From Sulfitobacter sp. S223 (GTDB lineage Bacteria > Pseudomonadota > Alphaproteobacteria > Rhodobacterales > Rhodobacteraceae), in contig NZ_CP083560.1 in NCBI RefSeq assembly GCF_025143825.1, positions 992,001-1,056,000 of the forward strand: 64,000 nucleotides of DNA, given 5' to 3'. Positions within the stretch are counted from its first letter, which is position 1. Every line of letters starts with the position of its first letter. Of this stretch, positions 1 to 8,263 are shown one piece after another. Position numbers and translations under genes: made by a program. The notes under the pieces were generated by a model that had not been told where the DNA came from, made no database searches, and saw only the letters and a program-made list of their open reading frames with translations.

Positions 1-474
1 CCACAGAACCGGGCTAAGGTTGAAGCCCACCAAATAATCAAGCGCACGGCGGGCAAGGTATGCTTCCACAAGAGGCATATCCACCTGACGGGGGTTTTTC
101 ATCGCCTCGGTCACAGCCGATTTGGTGATGGCGTTAAACACAACACGGCTTACAGGTGTGTCTTTCTTGATCGACTTGCGCTGTGTCAAAGCTTCTTGAA
201 GATGCCAGCTGATCGCTTCGCCTTCGCGGTCGGGGTCAGTCGCGAGAATGAGTTCATTGTCATTCTTCAGCGCATCGGCAATCGCTTTCATGTGCTTTTT
301 CGAGCCTGAGTCGACTTCCCACATCATCTCGAAATCGTTTTCTGTATCGACCGATCCGTTCTTGGGAGGCAGGTCACGTACGTGGCCGTAAGAGGCCAGA
401 ACCGTAAAATTGTCACCGAGATATTTGTTGATCGTCTTGGCCTTGGCGGGAGATTCGACAACGACTACTGGCAT
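1..474 (-). CDS. topA: DNA topoisomerase I, N-terminal part (cut by window edge)
   Basis: Type IA topoisomerase that relaxes negatively supercoiled DNA. Only the first 158 codons lie in the window. The protein opens with MPVVVVESPAKAKTINKYLG, the usual start of the TOPRIM domain. It continues through the acidic TOPRIM motif DPDREGEAISWHL near residue 80 and the segment NAITKSAV. The ATG at 474 is the natural start because the conserved VESPAKA motif follows at once. It is transcribed leftwards, downstream of dprA and separated from it by about 240 bp, the usual dprA-topA neighbourhood in alphaproteobacteria. The active-site tyrosine and zinc-finger region lie outside the window. Confidence 0.95.
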   Translation of the reverse strand, partial: MPVVVVESPAKAKTINKYLGDNFTVLASYGHVRDLPPKNGSVDTENDFEMMWEVDSGSKKHMKAIADALKNDNELILATDPDREGEAISWHLQEALTQRKSIKKDTPVSRVVFNAITKSAVTEAMKNPRQVDMPLVEAYLARRALDYLVGFNLSPVLW

Positions 475-718
475 AAAACTAAGGTCCTTCGACGGGGTGT
501 TTTGCGGCGTCTATGGCCTTTGACATGTGGGATGCAAGGGGTCTTTGTCAATGCGTACCGCTGTGATGTCGTGGATCATACTGTTGAAACGCACCTGAAT
601 ATGCTGGCTTTTGCTGTGTAATCTGTCGCTGAATTCAGGGATTGAAATCCTGTTGTGTGCATCTTGTCGCAGATATTCATCGCTGTGGCGTTGAGGTGGC
701 GGTGCGCTAAGACCAGTG
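475..718. other. dprA-topA intergenic region
   Basis: This 244-bp stretch separates the end of dprA from the start of topA, both on the minus strand. It must hold the topA promoter and ribosome binding site if topA is not read through from dprA. I see no convincing hairpin terminator and no conserved open frame; the plus-strand frame crossing it is the antisense of topA. Confidence 0.4.
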
Positions 719-1888
719 TCAGACCGGACGTGACAGCAGACCCCCGGCAGAGCGCGTTACCTTGCCATCCATCTCCAGTTCCACGACAGCAGGTGTAAAG
801 GTAGCAGGGGTGATTTGTAGATCGCGGATAAGTTGATCTTCTGCGACGGGAGAGGGGCCAAGCCGTTGCAATATCGACATGTGCAGGTTCGCAGTTTCGC
901 GCAGGGTGCGCCGCGGTTTCTTGGCTGCTTGAGGGACAGTCGGACTAAAATTGGTTGGCGTAAGCGGTAGCTGCTCTTGATCCTCAAATGTTGGACCCAG
1001 CGCTTCAATGATGTCGGCTGCGTTGCGCACAAGTGTTGCGCCATCGCGGATCAGCATGTTGCCACCGGCGGCGCGTGCATCAAAGGGATGGCCTGGCACG
1101 GCAAACACATCGCGGCCTTGATCCAGCGCGTCGCGGGCGGTGATCAGACTGCCGGACCTTGCGGCGGCTTCTACAACAACCGTGGCTCGGGCAAGGCCGG
1201 AAATGATCCGGTTACGGGTTGGAAAGTGTCGTGCCATAGGCTGCAAACCGATGGGTTGTTCCGATAGCCGCAGGCCCTGCTTGGCGATATCCTGTGCAAG
1301 GCCGGTATTCTCTGCAGGATACATAACGTCAACACCGCCGGCCTGTACTGCGATGGTGCCGTGGGGCAAAGCGGCAAGATGTGCCGCGGTATCAATGCCG
1401 CGCGCAAGGCCTGAAACTACCACGAATCCGGCTTCACCCAGTTCATGTGCCAAAGTGCGCGCCATACGCGTCCCCAGCGATGACGCATTGCGCGCACCCA
1501 CCAGCGCGATCATCGGCCGGGTGAGAAGCGCGGGATCACCCATGAGCCAGAGAAATGGTGGCGCGTCGTCGAGCTCTGCCAGATTTGTTGGATAGTCGGG
1601 GTGGTCTGCATGCAGCAACTTCGCCCCTAAGGCATGCCCTGCGCGCAGCTCTGCCCGAACAACACCTTCGGGGCAAATCTCGTATCCAGAGACGCCCGCA
1701 GCGCGCGCCACCTCGGGCAGCGCGGCCAGCGCATTTTGCGCAGTGCCGTGTTCGATCAGCAGACGTTTATACGTAGATATGCCGACCCGGCGCGAGCGCA
1801 GCAGACGGAGACGGGCAAACTGTTCGTCTTCCGGGGTGGGTGGGAGTGGGGGGTGAGTGGAAGAAGGATTATGGTCCTCGATAGTCAT
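719..1888 (-). CDS. dprA: DNA-processing protein DprA
   Basis: Binds incoming single-stranded DNA and loads RecA during natural transformation. The 389-aa product has the expected order: an N-terminal helical region, a Rossmann-like core, and a C-terminal winged-helix (DML1-like) region. Core motifs include ALVGARNAS, VVSGLARGIDTAAH, AVQAGGVDVMYP, FPTRNRIISGLA and ARSGSLITA. The ATG at 1888 has a GGAG-type ribosome binding site just upstream. The length fits the family. It lies upstream of topA on the same strand. Its presence is compatible with competence, though dprA is also common in bacteria not known to be transformable. Confidence 0.94.
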   Translation of the reverse strand: MTIEDHNPSSTHPPLPPTPEDEQFARLRLLRSRRVGISTYKRLLIEHGTAQNALAALPEVARAAGVSGYEICPEGVVRAELRAGHALGAKLLHADHPDYPTNLAELDDAPPFLWLMGDPALLTRPMIALVGARNASSLGTRMARTLAHELGEAGFVVVSGLARGIDTAAHLAALPHGTIAVQAGGVDVMYPAENTGLAQDIAKQGLRLSEQPIGLQPMARHFPTRNRIISGLARATVVVEAAARSGSLITARDALDQGRDVFAVPGHPFDARAAGGNMLIRDGATLVRNAADIIEALGPTFEDQEQLPLTPTNFSPTVPQAAKKPRRTLRETANLHMSILQRLGPSPVAEDQLIRDLQITPATFTPAVVELEMDGKVTRSAGGLLSRPV

Positions 1889-2363
1889 CCCGTGTCTCCG
1901 TCTGTTGCTAGAATCAGATATAACTTTTGCTGGTTAACAAGGAATGAATCGTTTGCGGGCATTTTGGCTGAAGCAAGTTAGCTCATCTGCTGGGGCCCCC
2001 TAACGCGGACGGCGGCCAAAAACGTAGGAGCATCCCGAATATTATGGCCGCACCGACGCCTTGAGCCATGAGAAATGGTTAACCTTTGCCCGCGGTGCCA
2101 GCGACAAATTCGTCGCCCGCGGTGCCAGCGACAAATTCGTCAAAAGGATAGCCGAATTTTGCGGCGCCCACGGCTCCTATTAACGCCGTAGGCAACCAGC
2201 CACCAAAACCATGCCTTGCAGCTATTTGCCGACCAGCATGACAAAGGTACCCGTCACCAGAATACAGCAGATTGACACAACGCCGCACCAAAGCGGACCA
2301 GTTACCTTGCGGGAACGGGCCGCGCTTAGATCATTGCGCCAGCTTGGGCTGGATGGTTTGATA
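1889..2363. other. Gap between tldD and dprA
   Basis: About 475 bp without a confident gene. It contains an exact 27-bp tandem duplication (2088-2141) and, on the minus strand, a possible 51-codon membrane peptide frame overlapping the end of tldD (2222-2377). The rest has stop codons in all frames at short intervals. The dprA promoter probably lies near 1900-2000. I see no tRNA or clear terminator. Confidence 0.4.
2088..2141. repeat. Exact 27-bp tandem duplication
   Basis: Two adjacent identical 27-bp units, 2088-2114 and 2115-2141, each beginning gcccgcggtgcc and ending attcgtc. Because 27 is a multiple of three, a minus-strand frame across it reads the nonapeptide DEFVAGTAG twice, but I do not think that frame is a gene. 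It looks like a slippage or recombination product in non-coding DNA. Confidence 0.85.
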
Positions 2364-2377
2364 TCAAGCCGCTGCAC
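2222..2377 (-). CDS. Possible 51-aa single-pass membrane peptide
   Basis: A GTG-started minus-strand frame overlaps the last 14 bp of tldD. It would encode 51 residues: a polar N-terminus with several Arg/Lys (MQRLDIKPSSPSWRNDLSAA) followed by one hydrophobic helix (VVSICCILVTGTFVMLVGK) ending at a stop. The positive-in topology and stop-codon overlap look like a translationally coupled small membrane protein. The ribosome binding site is poor, GTG is the only plausible start, and I do not recognise a family. It may be chance. Confidence 0.3.
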   Translation of the reverse strand: MQRLDIKPSSPSWRNDLSAARSRKVTGPLWCGVVSICCILVTGTFVMLVGK

Positions 2378-3785
2378 CACCAATCGTCAGGCCACCGATC
2401 ATCAACGTCGGCTGGCCGACACCCACAGGCACCCACTGGCCCTGTTTGCCGCAGTTGCCCATGCCGGGATCAAGGCTCGGATCATTGCCGATAGCGCGGA
2501 TTTGTTTGAGGGCCGTGGCCCCGTCGCCGATGAGTGTTGCCCCTTTGACGGGCGCACCGACGACGCCGTTCTGCACGCGGTAGGCTTCGGTGCAGGAAAA
2601 CACAAACTTGCCGTTGGTGATATCTACCTGACCGCCACCAAATCCAACAGCGTAGATGCCGTCTTTTAGACCGGCTACTATATCTCCGGGTGCGGTATCA
2701 CCGCCCAGCATGTAGGTGTTGGTCATGCGCGGCATAGGGATGTGGGCAAAGCTTTGGCGGCGTCCGTTCCCGGTGCTTTTCACGCCCATCAGGCGCGCGT
2801 TCTGGCGATCTTGCATGTAGCCGACCAGCTTACCGTCTTCGATCAACACGTTCTTGGCGCTGGGCGTGCCTTCATCATCGACGCTGATACTGCCGCGGCG
2901 ATCAGGGATGGTGCCATCGTCGAGAACGGTCACACCCTTGGCCGCGATCTGTTGGCCCATCAACCCTGCAAACGCGCTGGAGCCTTTGCGGTTGAAATCA
3001 CCCTCCAGTCCGTGACCGATGGCTTCGTGCAGCAGGATACCCGGCCAGCCGGGTCCAAGGACCACGTCCATCACGCCCGCAGGGGCGGGGACCGCTTCGA
3101 GGTTCACAAGCGCGACGCGCAGCGCCTCGCGGGCCCTTGCCTGCCAGTCTTCGGGCTTAAGCATACCGTCGAGGCCAATCCGCCCGCCGCCGCCTGCAGT
3201 ACCGCTTTCGCGGCGGCCTTCATGTTCGACAATGACCGATATGTTAACGCGGGTCATCGGGCGGATATCCCGTACAGACGTGCCTTCAGGACGCAGAATC
3301 TCGACCTCTTGAATAGACGCCGCGATCGAGGCGCTGACCTGCACCACACGTCCATCAAGGCTGCGGCAGAAATCGTCAATCTCGCGCAGTGTTTCGACCT
3401 TTACCGAAAATGCCGCACCGGCGATCGGATCTTCGTCTGTATACAGTTTTTTATTGGTGCCTTCAGGCGCATCGGCCCATGTGCCTCCGCCATCACCAAC
3501 GGCAAGGCGTGCTGTTTGCGCGGCCCGGCGCAGGGCCGCCTCGGAAAGTTCGGTGGAGTGGGCATAACCGGCCACTTCTCCGCGCACCGCGCGCAGGCCA
3601 AAGCCCGTTGCGGCATCATAGCTTGCCGTCTTGAGCCTGCCATCGTCGAACATCAACCCCTCGGAGCGGCGACGCTCGAAAAACAGTTCCCCGTCATCTG
3701 CCCCTGCCACAGCTTCGCGCAGGACCTGCAACGCGGTATCGCGATCAAGGCTGTCGTCAAAAGGTGAGAAGGGGGTGTCTGACAT
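2364..3785 (-). CDS. tldD: Metalloprotease TldD
   Basis: TldD forms a heterodimer with TldE/PmbA and acts as a zinc-dependent protease on unfolded peptides, with known roles in microcin maturation and CcdA degradation. The 473-aa product carries the family's extended zinc motif HEAIGH at residues 253-258, followed by GLEGDFNRKGSSAF, and the conserved C-terminal GNCGKQGQ region. I chose the ATG at 3785 because AGGAG lies eight bases upstream and the protein then begins MSDTPFSPFDDSL. A longer frame to 3842 lacks such a site. It is divergent from ctaC, a common arrangement in this group. No TldE partner is in the window. Confidence 0.95.
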   Translation of the reverse strand: MSDTPFSPFDDSLDRDTALQVLREAVAGADDGELFFERRRSEGLMFDDGRLKTASYDAATGFGLRAVRGEVAGYAHSTELSEAALRRAAQTARLAVGDGGGTWADAPEGTNKKLYTDEDPIAGAAFSVKVETLREIDDFCRSLDGRVVQVSASIAASIQEVEILRPEGTSVRDIRPMTRVNISVIVEHEGRRESGTAGGGGRIGLDGMLKPEDWQARAREALRVALVNLEAVPAPAGVMDVVLGPGWPGILLHEAIGHGLEGDFNRKGSSAFAGLMGQQIAAKGVTVLDDGTIPDRRGSISVDDEGTPSAKNVLIEDGKLVGYMQDRQNARLMGVKSTGNGRRQSFAHIPMPRMTNTYMLGGDTAPGDIVAGLKDGIYAVGFGGGQVDITNGKFVFSCTEAYRVQNGVVGAPVKGATLIGDGATALKQIRAIGNDPSLDPGMGNCGKQGQWVPVGVGQPTLMIGGLTIGGAAA

Positions 3786-3950
3786 GAGAAGGTGCTCCTG
3801 AGGGCGGGGAAGGGGCGCTTCGCGTCCATCTGACGCAAGCATAGGACTTTCTTTCGTTCACAGAATATGATTGTAAGGCGCCAGATTACAACGGCAGGGG
3901 AGCTTCTCTGCGCGTTTTAGCCACCTAGGGTCAAGAATATCAGGACGAAA

Positions 3951-4850
3951 ATGATGACAAAGCACCTCACACTTGCGGGCCTTATGGCCGCCTTTACAAG
4001 CATGCCCGCTTGGGCACAAAGCGTTGATCCACAGGGTCTTGAGATTATTGGCGTTCCGGTAGACGGCAAGATGGGCTTTCAGCCCGGCGTGACGGAGCTG
4101 GCAACGGATCTTCAATGGCTCGACGGTATGATTCTGGTGATCATCACTGCGATTACACTTTTCGTAACCGCTTTGATCCTCTGGGTTGCCTTCCGCTACA
4201 ATGCAAAGCGCAACAAAACACCTGCGACATTCACGCACCACACACCGGTTGAGATCGCTTGGACAATTGTTCCGATCCTGATCCTCGTGGGTATTGGCGC
4301 ATGGTCGCTGCCGATTCTGTTCCGCCAGCAGGAGATTCCTGTTGCTGACGTGACCATCAAAGCGACAGGCAACCAGTGGTACTGGTCCTATGAGTACGTT
4401 GATGATGATTTTGGCTTCGACAGCTACATGATCGGCGCTCCAGCGCTGGGCGGCGAGAACCGCAAGACACCTGAAGTGATCGCAGAACTGGAAGCCGCAG
4501 GTTATAGTGAAAACGAATGGCTTCTGGCAACAGATACAGCTGTTGTTGTTCCGGTGAACAAAACGGTTGTTGTGCAGGTAACCGGTTCCGACGTGATCCA
4601 CGCTTGGACCATTCCAGCCTTTGGCGTGAAGCAGGACGCTGTTCCGGGCCGTCTGGCACAGCTTTGGTTCAAAGCCGAGAAAGAAGGCGTTTACTTTGGT
4701 CAGTGTTCAGAGCTGTGCGGCATTGCCCACGCTTACATGCCGATCACAGTCAAGGTCGTCTCCGAAGAGGCTTATGCCGAATGGTTGAGCCGCGCCAAAG
4801 AAGAGTATGCGGGTATACCGCAGCCACTGACTGTTGCTTCGGCTGACTAA
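3951..4850 (+). CDS. ctaC: Cytochrome c oxidase subunit II
   Basis: Subunit II of aa3-type cytochrome c oxidase; its CuA centre accepts electrons from cytochrome c on the periplasmic side. The 299-aa precursor has a signal peptide ending in PAWAQ (about residues 1-23), two transmembrane helices near 60-82 and 100-122, and the aromatic patch QWYWSYEY at 142-149. CuA ligands are all present: H217, C252, E254, C256, H260 and M263. The start is an ATG-ATG pair; I kept the first. Subunit I (ctaD) is not nearby, as usual in alphaproteobacteria. It heads a plus-strand assembly cluster. Confidence 0.97.
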   Translation: MMTKHLTLAGLMAAFTSMPAWAQSVDPQGLEIIGVPVDGKMGFQPGVTELATDLQWLDGMILVIITAITLFVTALILWVAFRYNAKRNKTPATFTHHTPVEIAWTIVPILILVGIGAWSLPILFRQQEIPVADVTIKATGNQWYWSYEYVDDDFGFDSYMIGAPALGGENRKTPEVIAELEAAGYSENEWLLATDTAVVVPVNKTVVVQVTGSDVIHAWTIPAFGVKQDAVPGRLAQLWFKAEKEGVYFGQCSELCGIAHAYMPITVKVVSEEAYAEWLSRAKEEYAGIPQPLTVASAD

Positions 4851-4857
4851 ATCTTAG

Positions 4858-4912
4858 GTCGGGGCATTGACCCCGACGACTGCCGCCACAGCGCCTGACC
4901 CTGCGCTGTGGC
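4858..4912 (+). other. Paired stem-loops between ctaC and ctaB
   Basis: Two hairpins lie in tandem. The first pairs gtcgggg (4858-4864) with ccccgac (4871-4877) around a 6-nt loop. The second is a 10-bp stem, gccacagcgc (4885-4894) with gcgctgtggc (4903-4912). No T-run follows, so a simple Rho-independent terminator is unlikely. They may limit read-through or stabilise the ctaC message so that the structural subunit is made in excess of the assembly factors. Confidence 0.5.
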
Positions 4913-4947
4913 GTCTCCGTATTAGCCTGTTTTAGGATGAAACTCCG

Positions 4948-5883
4948 ATGACTGACGTGACAACCGCACAAAGCTATGACGCTGATCCTCAACTGGGGGA
5001 TTACTATGCCCTGTTGAAGCCACGGGTTATGCAGCTTGTTGTGTTCACAGCTGTTGTGGGCATGTTGGCGGCACCTGTGTCCGTTAATCCCGTCATCGGT
5101 TTCGCGTCTATCCTGTTTCTGGCCATCGGGGCAGGCGCCTCTGGTGCACTGAACATGTGGTGGGATGCAGATATTGACGCGGTGATGAAGCGGACTGCCA
5201 AGCGTCCGATCCCGGCAGGCAAGGTCACACCTCAAGCGGCGTTGTATCTGGGCACTGCCTTGTCCGGATTGTCCGTGATGATGCTGTCACTCAGCGCAAA
5301 CCTGTTGGCTGGTTTCATGCTGGCCTTCACCATCTTTTTCTACGTTGTGCCCTATACCATGTGGCTGAAACGCTCGACCCCGCAGAACATCGTGATCGGT
5401 GGCGCGGCGGGCGCGTTTCCTCCTGTCATCGGTTGGGTAATTGCAACTGGTAGCTTCGCAATCGAGCCTTGGCTGATGTTTGCGCTGATCTTCATGTGGA
5501 CGCCGCCCCATTTTTGGGCGCTCGCATTGTTCATGCGCAACGATTACGATGATGCAAAAGTGCCGATGCTGACCGTCACGCATGGCCGCCGCGCCACGCG
5601 CAACCATATTCTTGCCTATACTGTCCTGCTGGTCATCCTTGCTGTTGGTACGGCCTTCACCGCAATCGGCGGCTGGATCTATCTGGCAACTGCATTGGTT
5701 TTGAACGCGCTTTTCCTGAAAGGCGCCTATGACATCTGGAAGCGGGACGAAGATATGTCCGAAGCCGACAATTTCGCGGTAGAGCGCAAGTTCTTCTTGC
5801 TGTCGCTGTGGTACCTCTTTGCCCATTTTGGAGCGATCCTGATCGAAGCGACCTTGAAACCTGTTGGACTGGGAGGCTGGTAA
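4948..5883 (+). CDS. ctaB: Protoheme IX farnesyltransferase (heme O synthase)
   Basis: Membrane UbiA-family prenyltransferase that adds a farnesyl group to heme B to give heme O, the precursor of heme A for the oxidase. The 311-aa protein is strongly hydrophobic with several helices. It carries the prenyl-diphosphate-binding motif NMWWDADIDAVMKRTAKRPI beginning at N69, and a second conserved region around MRNDYDDAKVPML. The length is normal. It sits 97 bp after ctaC, and its stop overlaps the start of the next small gene (TAATG), indicating translational coupling in the assembly cluster. Confidence 0.96.
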   Translation: MTDVTTAQSYDADPQLGDYYALLKPRVMQLVVFTAVVGMLAAPVSVNPVIGFASILFLAIGAGASGALNMWWDADIDAVMKRTAKRPIPAGKVTPQAALYLGTALSGLSVMMLSLSANLLAGFMLAFTIFFYVVPYTMWLKRSTPQNIVIGGAAGAFPPVIGWVIATGSFAIEPWLMFALIFMWTPPHFWALALFMRNDYDDAKVPMLTVTHGRRATRNHILAYTVLLVILAVGTAFTAIGGWIYLATALVLNALFLKGAYDIWKRDEDMSEADNFAVERKFFLLSLWYLFAHFGAILIEATLKPVGLGGW

Positions 5884-6077
5884 TGGCCCTGAGACCTGAA
5901 CACGAACTACACGGACGCCGCAAAAGCCTGAACATCGGCGTTGGCCTTATGCTGGGTGCATTTGTCATCCTCGTGATGGCGCTGACCTACACCAAGATTA
6001 CATCTACCGATTTCCGTATTCCTGCCTCGCAGGCAAACGGCGTCGGTGAGCAAATCGGTGAGGGAGGCAACGACTGA
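5883..6077 (+). CDS. Small single-pass membrane protein of the cta cluster (CoxF-like)
   Basis: A 64-aa protein starting at the ATG that overlaps the ctaB stop and ending in TGATG shared with ctaG. It has a charged N-terminus (MALRPEHELHGRRKSLN), one hydrophobic helix (about residues 20-39) and a short polar tail. A small ORF in this exact place between ctaB and ctaG is typical of Rhodobacterales and Paracoccus cytochrome oxidase loci, so I call it CoxF-like by position and topology. Its biochemical role is not established from sequence; help in oxidase assembly is the natural inference. Confidence 0.8.
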   Translation: MALRPEHELHGRRKSLNIGVGLMLGAFVILVMALTYTKITSTDFRIPASQANGVGEQIGEGGND

Positions 6078-6652
6078 TGGCGATATCCGGACCACAAAAG
6101 ACTGTCGCCCAGACCGTTGGTCTGGTGGTGGTGATGGGTGGCCTCGCTTGGGCCTCCGTTCCGTTTTATGACTGGTTCTGTCGCGTAACGGGCTTTGGCG
6201 GTGTGCCGGGTGTGTCGTCCGTGGCATCGGACGAGGTTCTGGAGCAAACTGTTAAAGTGCGTTTCGATGGCTCCGTGAACAACCATATGGCATGGGAGTT
6301 CAAGCCCGTTGTCCGCGAGATGGAAATCCGCATCGGTGAGACCGGCCTCGCGTTTTACGAGGCTTACAATCCTACTGACAAGCCAATCGCAGGCCAGGCG
6401 TCCTATAACGTAACCCCCTATCAGGCGGGCGCGTTTTTTGAAAAAATCGACTGTTTCTGTTTTGAAGAGCAGGTGCTTGCCCCCGGTGAGCGCGTGCAAA
6501 TGCCCGTCAGCTTCTTTGTTGACCCCGAAATCGTATCGGATCGTGAAGGTCAGTATATACATACCATCACGCTCTCCTATACATTCTACGAAATTGATCT
6601 GCCCGAGGGGTATGCCGCCCTTGAAACGGATCAGCCAACTGACCTGAACTAA
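6077..6652 (+). CDS. ctaG: Cytochrome c oxidase assembly protein CtaG (Cox11 family)
   Basis: Copper chaperone that delivers copper to the CuB site of subunit I. The 191-aa protein has an N-terminal membrane anchor (about residues 9-30) followed by the conserved [14 protein letters not shown] segment with C35. Its periplasmic immunoglobulin-like domain contains the copper-binding motif CFCF at 126-129 and the family signature [10 protein letters not shown]. Length and motif order match the Cox11 family. It is coupled by a one-base overlap to the preceding small gene and lies 25 bp before ctaE. Confidence 0.97.
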   Translation: MAISGPQKTVAQTVGLVVVMGGLAWASVPFYDWFCRVTGFGGVPGVSSVASDEVLEQTVKVRFDGSVNNHMAWEFKPVVREMEIRIGETGLAFYEAYNPTDKPIAGQASYNVTPYQAGAFFEKIDCFCFEEQVLAPGERVQMPVSFFVDPEIVSDREGQYIHTITLSYTFYEIDLPEGYAALETDQPTDLN

Positions 6653-6677
6653 ACAAAAGGACATAGGGACGCGCGCC

Positions 6678-7484
6678 ATGGCCCATGCAAAAAATCACGA
6701 CTATCACATTCTAGCCCCATCCATCTGGCCGCTGCTGAGCGCGCTGTTTGCTTTTGTCATGCTCACAGGCGGTGTTCTGTGGATGCATGCAGTGACACCA
6801 TTCGTCTTCTGGATCGGTTTCGTCGGCACGCTGTATTGCAGCTTTGCCTGGTGGTCCGAAGTTGTTGAAGACAGCAAGATCGGCGATCACACCAAGGTGG
6901 TACAAATCGGCCTGCGTTATGGCTTCATCCTGTTCATCATGTCCGAAGTGATGTTCTTTGCAGCGTGGTTCTGGAGCTTCTTCAAGCACGCGATCTACCC
7001 GATGAGCGAGTATTTCGGCACATCCTACGTGCAGCCGGTGATCTATCAGGTTGACGCGTTCCACCTGCCACTGATCAACACATTGATCCTTTTGTTGTCT
7101 GGCTGTGCTGTTACTTGGGCGCACCATGCGCTGGTACACGGCAACAACCGCGCTGATCTGAAAAACGGCCTGATCATCGCAGTTGTTCTGGGTCTGCTCT
7201 TTACTTGCTTGCAGGCGTATGAATACGAGCACCTGCTGCACGAAGGTTGGGAATTCGGCGGCGACGCGTTCTTCTCCAACTTCTTCATGGCAACAGGCTT
7301 CCACGGCTTCCACGTTGTGATCGGTACAATCTTCCTGTTCGTTTGCTGGATGCGCGCGCGCGCCGGCCACTTCACACCCGAACAGCACGTAGGCTTTGAG
7401 GCCGCTGCTTGGTACTGGCACTTCGTTGATGTTGTATGGCTCTTCCTTTTCTTCGCCGTCTACATCTGGGGCATTCCGGCGTAA
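6678..7484 (+). CDS. ctaE: Cytochrome c oxidase subunit III
   Basis: Integral membrane subunit III of the aa3 oxidase, which stabilises the catalytic core and the proton entry path. The 268-aa protein begins with the typical [18 protein letters not shown] and has seven predicted helices. Family segments include [14 protein letters not shown], the HHALVHGNN loop, [15 protein letters not shown] and [16 protein letters not shown]. Length and ends fit the family exactly. It is the last structural subunit in the cluster and is followed by a good terminator before surf1. Confidence 0.97.
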   Translation: MAHAKNHDYHILAPSIWPLLSALFAFVMLTGGVLWMHAVTPFVFWIGFVGTLYCSFAWWSEVVEDSKIGDHTKVVQIGLRYGFILFIMSEVMFFAAWFWSFFKHAIYPMSEYFGTSYVQPVIYQVDAFHLPLINTLILLLSGCAVTWAHHALVHGNNRADLKNGLIIAVVLGLLFTCLQAYEYEHLLHEGWEFGGDAFFSNFFMATGFHGFHVVIGTIFLFVCWMRARAGHFTPEQHVGFEAAAWYWHFVDVVWLFLFFAVYIWGIPA

Positions 7485-7522
7485 GCACGGGCTTGCACCT
7501 TTAGCCTATAAGGTTAAATACC

Positions 7523-7552
7523 AACGCGCGGGGCCCTGCCTCGCGCGTTTTT
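7523..7552 (+). terminator. Rho-independent terminator after ctaE
   Basis: An 8-bp GC-rich stem pairs aacgcgcg (7523-7530) with cgcgcgtt (7542-7549) and runs into a T-tract ending at 7552. It lies 38 bp after the ctaE stop, so it probably ends or attenuates the cta transcript before surf1. Confidence 0.65.
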
Positions 7553-7579
7553 CGTCACTACCTGCCAGTGGGATACCTC

Positions 7580-8260
7580 ATGCGCCGCAGCCTTTTCCTT
7601 ATTATTATCGGCCTTGGCGGGGCAGCTATTCTGCTGCGGCTTGGCTTTTGGCAGATGCAAAGACTGGACTGGAAGCTGGGTGTGATTGCCGACATCGACG
7701 CGCGGATTGACGCAGCGCCGATTCCTTTGCCTGACCAGCTTGATCCGATGAATGATTCCTATCTGCCGGTGGAGGTCAGGGGGGTGATCGCGCCTGCCTA
7801 CCTGCGCGTCCTTGTCAGCCAGAAAGAGATTGGCGCCGGCTACCGCATCATTTCCCCGCTGGAGATGGGGGACCGTCGCGTGCTTCTGGACCGCGGCTTT
7901 ACGCCCGTGGACCAACAGGATGTTCCAGCGCATGTAGGTTCCGTCACGGTCCGTGGGAACCTGCAATGGCCGGACGAAACAGACGGCTTCACACCGGGGC
8001 CCGATGCCGCCAAAAATATCTGGTTCGCGCGTGATGTCGAAGCCATGGCTGTCGCATTGGGCACCGAACCCGTGCTTGTCGTGGCCAAGCAAACATCTTT
8101 CGATGATGCGCCCGTGACGCCGCTGCCGGTTGACACTGCTGCGATTCCAAACGACCACCTGCAATACGCGATCACGTGGTTCTCCCTTGCCGCGATCTGG
8201 ATCGCGATGAGCATAGCCTTTATCCTGCGCGCCCGCCGCGCCCCCCAACAGACGAGCTGA
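7580..8260 (+). CDS. SURF1 family cytochrome oxidase assembly protein
   Basis: Inner-membrane factor that helps insert heme A into oxidase subunit I. The 226-aa protein has the two-helix SURF1 layout: an N-terminal helix (MRRSLFLIIIGLGGAAILLR) followed by the conserved GFWQMQRLDWK, a periplasmic domain with YRIISPLEMGDRRVLLDRGF, and a C-terminal helix after NDHLQYAITWFSLA. I start at the ATG at 7580; an in-frame GTG lies four codons upstream. It sits 3 bp before thrC, so the two are probably co-transcribed. Confidence 0.93.
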   Translation: MRRSLFLIIIGLGGAAILLRLGFWQMQRLDWKLGVIADIDARIDAAPIPLPDQLDPMNDSYLPVEVRGVIAPAYLRVLVSQKEIGAGYRIISPLEMGDRRVLLDRGFTPVDQQDVPAHVGSVTVRGNLQWPDETDGFTPGPDAAKNIWFARDVEAMAVALGTEPVLVVAKQTSFDDAPVTPLPVDTAAIPNDHLQYAITWFSLAAIWIAMSIAFILRARRAPQQTS

Positions 8261-8263
8261 TCC

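Noticed and set aside
382-621. Plus-strand 79-codon frame at the left edge
   Set aside because: It is largely antisense to the well-conserved topA start and has no recognisable motif.
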